This document shows, in pieces, positions 1 through 5,017 of a stretch of DNA of 8,498 nucleotides (its first letter is position 1; the number at the start of each line of letters is the position of its first letter). The translations under genes and the position numbers were made by a program. The notes under the pieces are model-generated. The model saw nothing but the letters and a program-made list of their open reading frames with translations. It made no database searches and was not told the DNA's origin. The DNA is from CAYUWH01 sp964448615 (GTDB taxonomy: Bacteria > Patescibacteriota > Gracilibacteria > Peribacterales > Peribacteraceae), in assembly GCA_964448615.1 (NCBI GenBank), contig CAYUWH010000047.1, positions 1 to 8,498 of the forward strand, read 5' to 3'.

Positions 1-423
1 CGCCGTGCACGCGCTGCCGCCGTCAACATCGTCCCGACGAGCACGGGTGCGGCCAAGGCAATCGGTCTTGTTGTCCCCGAGGTTGATGGAAAAATGAATG
101 GCTCCGCCGTCCGCGTCCCTACTCCGACGGGAAGCTTGAACGACGTGACGGTAGTCACGGAGAAGGAGGTCACTGTTGAAGCCATCAACAAGGCGTTTGA
201 AAAAGCAGCAGCCAACGGTCCGCTGAAAGGAATTTTGCGCTATGAAGATCGCCCGATCGTCTCGCATGACATCGTCGGAGATCCCGCGAGTTGTATTCTC
301 GATTCAGGACTGACGCTGTGTATGGGAAAGCATCATGCGAAGATTTTGGGTTGGTACGACAATGAGTGGGGGTACAGCAACCGTATCGTGGAGTTGGCGG
401 AGTATATAGGGAAGAAGTTGTAA
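1..423 (+). CDS. gap: Glyceraldehyde-3-phosphate dehydrogenase, C-terminal part (5' end outside window)
   Basis: NAD(P)-dependent glycolytic enzyme of the cytosol that converts glyceraldehyde 3-phosphate, phosphate and NAD+ to 1,3-bisphosphoglycerate. Frame 1 is open from base 1 to the TAA at 421-423 and gives the last 140 residues of a protein normally about 335 long. Visible family landmarks are RRARAAAVNIVPTSTGAAKA right at the window edge (residues 1-20), the RVPTPTGS strand (about residues 36-43), the GWYDNEWGYSNR signature near the C-terminus that contributes to NAD binding, and a typical short C-terminal helix. The catalytic Cys region lies upstream of the window. The first in-frame ATG, at 94, is internal and not the true start. 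The gene runs toward dnaK and is separated from it by 76 bp that hold a hairpin. Nothing suggests that the gene is broken; the truncation comes from the window edge. Confidence 0.97.
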   Translation, partial: RRARAAAVNIVPTSTGAAKAIGLVVPEVDGKMNGSAVRVPTPTGSLNDVTVVTEKEVTVEAINKAFEKAAANGPLKGILRYEDRPIVSHDIVGDPASCILDSGLTLCMGKHHAKILGWYDNEWGYSNRIVELAEYIGKKL

Positions 424-449
424 GGCATATTTTTGAATGGAACGAAGAA

Positions 450-477
450 GCAGCGGAGCTTACGTAAGCTCCGCTGC
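450..477. terminator. Perfect 28-bp palindrome between convergent gap and dnaK, probable bidirectional terminator
   Basis: The two 14-nt arms (GCAGCGGAGCTTAC and its exact reverse complement) form a GC-rich hairpin. With a 4-nt loop the stem would be 12 bp. It lies 26 nt after the gap stop and 22 nt after the dnaK stop, where a shared terminator is expected. Neither side has a strong T-tract: the plus strand continues ATAGTATTCG and the minus strand TTCTTCGTTCC. It is therefore not a textbook intrinsic terminator, but placement and stem strength support the role. Confidence 0.7.
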
Positions 478-499
478 ATAGTATTCGCACGATTATGCT

Positions 500-2407
500 T
501 TACTTTTCCTCCCCCTCTTTCTTTGCATCCTTCTCATCCACCACCTCTGCATCAACGACTTTTGCATTTCCCGTATCTTCCTTCTTCTCAGAGTTTTCCT
601 TATTCGCGGCCTCATAGATCAACTTCCCGATCTCCTGCGCCTTCTCGGCGAGCGATTCGGTTTCTTTGTTGATCTGCTCGGCCGTTGCATCTTCTTTCTT
701 CAATAATTCTTTCAACGCAGTAATGCCTTCGTTCACGGTTTTCTTGGTCTCATCTTTGATCTTCGCATCATGCTCACGGAGTTGTTTCTCAAGATTGAAG
801 ATCATCGCATCGGCTTGGTTGCGTGCATCGACGAGCTCACGCTTTTTCTTATCTTCCTCCGCGTGCAGTTCGGCGTCTTTCTTCATCTGCTCGATTTCTT
901 CTTTTGAAAGACCTGTCGAACCCTGAATCGTGATGTGCTGCTTCTTGTTCGTTCCCTTATCCATCGCCGTCACGTTCAAGATACCGTTGCTATCGATATC
1001 GAGCGACACTTCGATCTGCGGCATGCCGCGCGGGGATGGCGGAATGCCATCAAGAATGAAGCGACCGAGGGACTTGTTGTCCTTCGCCATCTCACGCTCC
1101 CCTTGGACGATGTGAATCTCCACGGAAGGCTGGTTGTCCGCGGCAGTGGAGAAAATCTGGCTCTTCGACGTTGGGATTTTCGTATTGCGCTCGATCATGC
1201 GCGTGGCGACTCCGCCCATTGTTTCGATACTGAGTGACAACGGCGTCACGTCAACCAGGACGATGTCTTTATCGATGTCTCCGCCGAGCACGCCGGCCTG
1301 TACGGCCGCGCCGATCGCGACGACTTCATCCGGGTTCACGCCTTTGTGCGGCTCTTTGCCGAACAGTTCCTTCACCTTTGCGACGACGGCGGGCATGCGC
1401 GTCATACCGCCGACGAGCACCACTTCGTGAATATCGCTCTTCGTCATTTTCGCATCTTTGAGCGCTTTCAAACATGGCTCGACAGTTTTCTCGATGAGCG
1501 AAGCGACGAGCGATTCCATCTTCGCGCGCGACAATTTCAGGAGCAGATGTTTCGGACCCGTCGCATCAGCGGTAATGAAGGGCAAATTGATTTCCGTTTC
1601 AGTCGCGGAAGACAGTTCGATCTTCGCTTTTTCCGCGGCTTCCTTCAGGCGCTGAATCGCAATCTTGTCTTTTGCGAGATCGACACCGTTGTCTTTCTTG
1701 AATTCCGCAAGCAGCCACTCGACGATCACCTGGTCAAAATCGTCTCCGCCCAAGTGCGTGTCGCCGTTCGTGGCGACCACTTCGAACACGCCGTCCCCGA
1801 GTTCCAACACGGACACGTCGAACGTGCCGCCTCCGAGATCGTACACGACGATTTTTTCATTCTTTCCTTTGTCGAGTCCGTACGCGAGGGCCGCGGCAGT
1901 GGGTTCGTTGATGATGCGCACGACTTCGAGTCCCGCGATCTGTCCTGCTTCTTTCGTGGCTTGGCGCTGCGAGTCATCGAAGTATGCGGGCACCGTGATC
2001 ACGGCCTTGCTGACCGTCGTGCCCAAAAACGCCTCCGCGTCTTTTTTCAATTTCTGTAACACTTTCGCACTCACTTCCTGCGGGAGCATCTCTTGTCCGC
2101 TTGCCACAATGACCGCCCTCCCCTCTTTGCCTGCTTTCACGGTGTACGGCATGTTGCCCGCCTCGTTTTTTACTTCCTCATAACGATGTCCGATGAAACG
2201 CTTCGCGGAAAAGATGGTATTCGTGGGGTTGGTGACAGCCTGACGCTTTGCGGCGACGCCGACCAGGACTTCGCTATCCTTAAAGGCGACAACGGAGGGC
2301 GTAGTGCGGTTTCCTTCCGCATTCGGGACCACGACCGGCTCACCGCCTTCGATGACCGCAACACAGGAATTCGTTGTTCCTAGGTCAATTCCGATAATCT
2401 TTGACAT
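500..2407 (-). CDS. dnaK: Molecular chaperone DnaK (Hsp70)
   Basis: ATP-dependent cytosolic chaperone that binds unfolded polypeptides, normally with DnaJ and GrpE. It has 635 residues, the usual length. The nucleotide-binding domain carries the three Hsp70 signatures: IDLGTTNS at residues 7-14, VYDLGGGTFDVSVL at 188-201 and VVLVGGMTRMPAVVAKV at 329-345. The interdomain linker VLVDVTPLSLS follows at about 383-393, then the substrate-binding beta domain (to about 500), the helical lid, and an acidic tail with VVDAEVVDEKD that resembles the usual DnaK C-terminal motif. The frame is open upstream to an ATG at 2452, but the added 15 hydrophobic residues are encoded by the AT-rich leader and lie outside the family, so the MSKIIGIDLG start at 2407 is chosen. 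No Shine-Dalgarno sequence precedes it. No dnaJ, grpE or hrcA is adjacent. Regulation by HrcA is expected from the CIRCE operator in its promoter. Confidence 0.98.
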   Translation of the reverse strand: MSKIIGIDLGTTNSCVAVIEGGEPVVVPNAEGNRTTPSVVAFKDSEVLVGVAAKRQAVTNPTNTIFSAKRFIGHRYEEVKNEAGNMPYTVKAGKEGRAVIVASGQEMLPQEVSAKVLQKLKKDAEAFLGTTVSKAVITVPAYFDDSQRQATKEAGQIAGLEVVRIINEPTAAALAYGLDKGKNEKIVVYDLGGGTFDVSVLELGDGVFEVVATNGDTHLGGDDFDQVIVEWLLAEFKKDNGVDLAKDKIAIQRLKEAAEKAKIELSSATETEINLPFITADATGPKHLLLKLSRAKMESLVASLIEKTVEPCLKALKDAKMTKSDIHEVVLVGGMTRMPAVVAKVKELFGKEPHKGVNPDEVVAIGAAVQAGVLGGDIDKDIVLVDVTPLSLSIETMGGVATRMIERNTKIPTSKSQIFSTAADNQPSVEIHIVQGEREMAKDNKSLGRFILDGIPPSPRGMPQIEVSLDIDSNGILNVTAMDKGTNKKQHITIQGSTGLSKEEIEQMKKDAELHAEEDKKKRELVDARNQADAMIFNLEKQLREHDAKIKDETKKTVNEGITALKELLKKEDATAEQINKETESLAEKAQEIGKLIYEAANKENSEKKEDTGNAKVVDAEVVDEKDAKKEGEEK

Positions 2408-2421
2408 AAAAATAAAATTAA

Positions 2422-2440
2422 AAATTAATAATTGAAAATT
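2422..2440 (+). repeat. AT-rich inverted repeat, left copy (in the dnaK leader)
   Basis: This 19-nt stretch matches the reverse complement of 2915-2940 at every base, except that the right copy has seven extra bases (GAATAAT) between AAATTAATAAT and TGAAAATT. The two copies flank the four-helix-bundle gene and also the dnaK promoter. Read on the minus strand, the copy lies in the 5' leader of dnaK. Both copies are low-complexity A+T sequence, so chance similarity cannot be fully excluded. Confidence 0.5.
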
Positions 2441-2456
2441 TAAAATTAACACTCAA

Positions 2457-2483
2457 TTAGCACTCGACATTTTAGAGTGCTAA
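2457..2483 (-). promoter_or_regulatory. CIRCE operator (HrcA binding site) upstream of dnaK
   Basis: The sequence TTAGCACTC, 9 nt, GAGTGCTAA matches the CIRCE inverted-repeat consensus in both nine-base arms and in spacer length. CIRCE is the operator of the heat-shock repressor HrcA, which represses dnaK and groESL operons in many bacteria. Here it covers the -10 element and the predicted transcription start of dnaK, so binding would block initiation. An extra left-type half-site, TTAACACTC (8 of 9 bases), lies at 2446-2454. hrcA itself is not in the window. Confidence 0.96.
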
Positions 2484-2496
2484 ATCTAAAAGTCAA
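2469..2496 (-). promoter_or_regulatory. dnaK promoter, sigma70 type
   Basis: On the minus strand TTGACT (2496-2491, 5 of 6 to the -35 consensus) is followed by a 16-nt spacer and TAAAAT (2474-2469, 5 of 6 to the -10 consensus). Transcription would start near 2462, giving a leader of about 55 nt before the dnaK ATG. The -10 lies in the centre of the CIRCE element, and the right CIRCE arm fills part of the spacer. This is the expected geometry for HrcA repression of a housekeeping-sigma promoter. Confidence 0.75.
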
Positions 2497-2532
2497 TATG
2501 TGTTTTTAATATGAAAGTAGCAAATTGCAAGC

Positions 2533-2538
2533 TATGAT
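2533..2538 (+). promoter_or_regulatory. Possible -10 element of the four-helix-bundle gene
   Basis: TATGAT (5 of 6 to TATAAT) lies with six bases between it and the ATG at 2545. The predicted transcription start would be the A of the start codon, that is, a leaderless mRNA. The best -35 at a 17-nt spacing, TATGAA (2510-2515), is poor, so the call rests on the -10 and on the same geometry at two other genes in the window. Confidence 0.35.
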
Positions 2539-2544
2539 AGCTCC

Positions 2545-2916
2545 ATGGAAGTTCGTTCAAATCCTATTCGTGATAAATCCAGAGTGTTTGCCTTGCGTAT
2601 TGTCAAATGCTGTAAAATGCTTATGGAGCAAGATAAAGAGTTTATTCTCTCAAAACAGCTTATTCGTAGTGGGACAAGTATAGGAGCAAATGTTATAGAG
2701 GCATTAAGTGCATCTTCTCGTAAGGATTTTATCCATAAACTTACAATTGCTCTTAAAGAGGCAAATGAGTCCTTCTATTGGATTTCTCTTATTCAAGAGA
2801 GTGGGTATGCAAAAACAGCGAAGAAAGAATTGGGTACAGTGAGTATTGATGCCAAAGAGCTTATTGCCTTACTAACTGCTATTATCAAAACCTCAAGAGC
2901 TTCCTTATCATCCTAA
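2545..2916 (+). CDS. Four-helix-bundle protein, S23 / 23S rRNA intervening-sequence protein family
   Basis: A 123-residue protein with the hallmark of the PF05635/TIGR02436-type four-helix-bundle family: SKQLIRSGTSIGANVIEA at residues 36-53, then a helix with KDFIHKLTIALKEANES and a third/fourth helical part rich in Leu, Ile, Lys and Glu. Members were first seen in open frames inside 23S rRNA intervening sequences. The wider family includes diversity-generating-retroelement accessory (Avd-like) proteins. The molecular role of free-standing copies is unknown, and nothing here (no reverse transcriptase, no rRNA) shows it. By hand count the gene is about 37% GC, far below its neighbours, which suggests acquisition. 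It lies divergent from dnaK and 32 bp upstream of obg. No Shine-Dalgarno sequence precedes its ATG. AT-rich inverted repeats lie outside both ends. Confidence 0.9.
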   Translation: MEVRSNPIRDKSRVFALRIVKCCKMLMEQDKEFILSKQLIRSGTSIGANVIEALSASSRKDFIHKLTIALKEANESFYWISLIQESGYAKTAKKELGTVSIDAKELIALLTAIIKTSRASLSS

Positions 2917-2940
2917 TTTTCAATTATTCATTATTAATTT
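2915..2940 (+). repeat. AT-rich inverted repeat, right copy (end of four-helix-bundle gene and obg leader)
   Basis: This is the partner of 2422-2440 in inverted orientation, with 19 shared bases plus a seven-base insertion. It begins in the stop codon of the four-helix-bundle gene and covers most of the 32-bp gap before obg. Its core AATTTTCAATTATT (2915-2928) ends 20 nt before the obg ATG. The same core in the dnaK leader ends 19 nt before the dnaK ATG. Confidence 0.5.
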
Positions 2941-2948
2941 CGAATCCT

Positions 2949-4295
2949 ATGTTTTTAGATGAGGCAATCATTGAGGTTACGGGCGGCGACGGCGGACGCG
3001 GATGTGTCAGCTGGCGTCGCGAAAAGTTCGTGCCGATGGGTGGGCCCGACGGAGGGAACGGCGGCAAGGGCGGCGATATTATTCTCATGGCCGATGAAAA
3101 TACGGACACGCTCAGCAACTTCTCCTCGCGCAAGCGCTTCGAAGCGGAAAAAGGACGCTTCGGTTCCGGGAAAAACAAGGCGGGCAGAGCGGCCGAAGAT
3201 CGCGTGTTGCTGGTGCCGCCGGGAACGTACGTGTGGGAATTGCCCTCCGAGGAGGGTGTGAAAGAGAAAACGCTGATCGCGGACCTGGCGCATCATGGCG
3301 ATCGCATCGTGGTTGCGCGCGGCGGGCGCGGCGGTTATGGAAATTCGCACTTCGTCTCTTCCACCCGTCAACATCCGGACTTCGCCGAACTTGGCGAACC
3401 GGGCGAACACAAAGATATTCAACTCGAACTCAAGCTTGTCGCGGATGTCGGAATCATCGGCTATCCGAGCGTAGGAAAATCCACGTTGATCTCCGTGATT
3501 TCCGCGGCCCGTCCGAAAATCGCGGCGTATCCGTTTACGACTCTCATTCCGAATCTTGGCGTCGTGACGGTCGATGAACGCAGTTTCGTCGTCTCGGACT
3601 TGCCGGGGCTCATCGAAGGCGCGAGTGAAGGAAAAGGACTCGGTGACCGTTTCCTCAAGCATATTGAGCGCTGCGGCGTGCTGTTGCACGTGTTGGATAT
3701 CAGCCATGCGCTCGGACTCGACAGCGAGTTGGATCCGAAGATTCTCGAGAAGGATTATCACGCCATTCGCAAAGAGCTTGCGGCGTACTCCCCTACTCTT
3801 TCCGCTAAGCGTGAACTTGTGATTCTCAATAAAGCAGATTTGATTCCCGATCGTCTCGAGTGGTTGCAGGATGCACTGAAGAAGCTTGGCATTCCGGTGT
3901 TCATGGCGATTTCCGGCGCGACCAAGCAAGGAATTCAAGAGTTACTGCGCGCACTCTTGCCGATTGTCTTGGAAGAACGGACCAAGCGTGAGCATGATAC
4001 GCAGGAACAAGAATTGCAGCAGGCAAACGTTATTCCCGTGCTGCGTCCACACGATGACGATTTGCGCATGGGGGCGTATCGCATCGAGAAGCGCGAAGAA
4101 GATGATGCGCTGATCGTGCGCGGGAAGCGCATTGAGCAATTTACGAAGATGACGGACCTGACCAGCCGCGGTGCCCTTGAGCGCTTCCGTGATGTCATGG
4201 AGAGAACGGGCGTCATTAAGGCATTGCAGAAACTGGGCTGGGAAGACGGAAAGGCCGTGTACATCGGTTCGATCCGCGTCGACGATCATTTATAG
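2949..4295 (+). CDS. obg: GTPase Obg (CgtA/ObgE)
   Basis: Essential ribosome-associated GTPase involved in 50S subunit maturation and in growth/stress control. It has 448 residues in the classical three-domain order. The glycine-rich Obg fold spans about residues 1-158 (GGDGGRG, GGPDGGNGGKGGD, ARGGRGGYGN). The G domain has G1 GYPSVGKS (171-178), G2 FTT (196-198), G3 DLPG (217-220), G4 NKAD (294-297) and G5 SGA (322-324). The C-terminal OCT domain covers about 362-445 and ends in the family-like KAVYIGSIRVDD. The start at 2949 gives the canonical MFLDEAIIEV. No Shine-Dalgarno sequence precedes it; the leader is the AT-rich stretch 2917-2948. A lipoprotein gene follows after 44 bp and is probably co-transcribed. 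All nucleotide-binding motifs look intact. Confidence 0.98.
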   Translation: MFLDEAIIEVTGGDGGRGCVSWRREKFVPMGGPDGGNGGKGGDIILMADENTDTLSNFSSRKRFEAEKGRFGSGKNKAGRAAEDRVLLVPPGTYVWELPSEEGVKEKTLIADLAHHGDRIVVARGGRGGYGNSHFVSSTRQHPDFAELGEPGEHKDIQLELKLVADVGIIGYPSVGKSTLISVISAARPKIAAYPFTTLIPNLGVVTVDERSFVVSDLPGLIEGASEGKGLGDRFLKHIERCGVLLHVLDISHALGLDSELDPKILEKDYHAIRKELAAYSPTLSAKRELVILNKADLIPDRLEWLQDALKKLGIPVFMAISGATKQGIQELLRALLPIVLEERTKREHDTQEQELQQANVIPVLRPHDDDLRMGAYRIEKREEDDALIVRGKRIEQFTKMTDLTSRGALERFRDVMERTGVIKALQKLGWEDGKAVYIGSIRVDDHL

Positions 4296-4339
4296 GAAGA
4301 CAACGGTATCCTTGCTTCGCTATGCTTCATCCACGTCCT

Positions 4340-5017
4340 ATGCAGAAAATTTTCCTCCTTCTCAGCTTTCTTCTCCTCACGGGCTGCGCACCGCATGCGT
4401 TTCCGGTCAAGACGCCGCCAAGCGATGTGTTGGATGCCAAGTACAAAGCATGGAAGCATACGTTGGCCGACAATGCGCAGTATCATTTCAGCATCCTGAT
4501 TCCGAACGAGTGGAAGATTTTGCAAACCACGGTCGCCAAGGAACCCAGCGGCGACAAGCCATTGGAACTCGCTCTTTTCCGTGAGCCGGGTGCCTGGATG
4601 GACGATGCGGCAGCGCCGGTGGACGGTGAATTCGTGGTGCAGGTCGTCAGCCTTTCGGGGAGCATCTTGAGTAGCTCTTCGAAGGAGGCCCCTCTTTCCT
4701 GGTTGAAGCAACGTTTGAAGCGCAGCTTGGGTGAATACACACTCCTGAAAGAGCGCACATTTTCCTCGCTCTACGGACCGACGGCGGATCTTCTGATTGC
4801 TTCCGGGGCCGGCGATCAAGTCGTGATCTCCCGCTTTTCGGCAGTTCATGCGCCCGCGGATCCCGATAAGCTGTTTGTCCTTACGTGTTCCGCGATGGAA
4901 GCGGGATACGAGCGCATCGCGGAAGCGTGCATCACGGGCATTGAGACGTTTAATCTGGTCAACGCGGATCCAAAAAAACCCGCAACGAGTTCCGGAGGGA
5001 TCAGAGCGACGCCGTAG
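4340..5017 (+). CDS. Predicted lipoprotein, function unknown (possible PsbP/DcrB-like fold)
   Basis: A 225-residue exported protein. From the ATG at 4340 the N-terminus is MQKIFLLLSFLLLTGC, a short lipoprotein signal peptide with lipobox LTGC and the acylated Cys at residue 16. An ATG at 4322 would add MLHPRP before the signal and is less likely. The mature part has FSILIPNEW at 50-58 and, near the end, a strand KLFVLTCSA followed by a helix and ITGIETFNL. This arrangement is reminiscent of PsbP/DcrB-like surface proteins (f-PxxW near the start, a final strand-helix ending in a SF-like motif). That is inference from pattern only. Two cysteines (183 and 197) could form a disulfide outside the membrane. 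The gene lies 44 bp after obg, and its 3' end overlaps the convergent penicillin-binding-protein gene by 17 bp. No Shine-Dalgarno sequence is visible. Confidence 0.85.
   Translation: MQKIFLLLSFLLLTGCAPHAFPVKTPPSDVLDAKYKAWKHTLADNAQYHFSILIPNEWKILQTTVAKEPSGDKPLELALFREPGAWMDDAAAPVDGEFVVQVVSLSGSILSSSSKEAPLSWLKQRLKRSLGEYTLLKERTFSSLYGPTADLLIASGAGDQVVISRFSAVHAPADPDKLFVLTCSAMEAGYERIAEACITGIETFNLVNADPKKPATSSGGIRATP

Noticed and set aside
1346..2059. A 237-codon open frame on the plus strand, antisense to dnaK
   Set aside because: Long antisense frames opposite dnaK are a known by-product of its codon pattern. This one has no promoter or start signal and an Arg/His/Phe-rich composition typical of shadow frames, while the dnaK frame is complete and conserved.
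2408..2452. N-terminal extension of DnaK by 15 residues from an ATG at 2452
   Set aside because: The extra residues come from the A+T-rich leader, next to the CIRCE element. DnaK proteins begin at the MxKIIGIDLG position, so the start at 2407 is preferred.
2955..3938. A 327-codon open frame on the minus strand opposite obg
   Set aside because: It is a shadow of the GC-rich obg reading frame, with no family-like motifs. obg is intact from Obg fold to OCT domain.
4322..4339. Upstream ATG at 4322 as the lipoprotein start
   Set aside because: It would place MLHPRP before the signal peptide. The ATG at 4340 gives a compact lysine-hydrophobic-LTGC signal and is also preceded by CCT, like other starts here.
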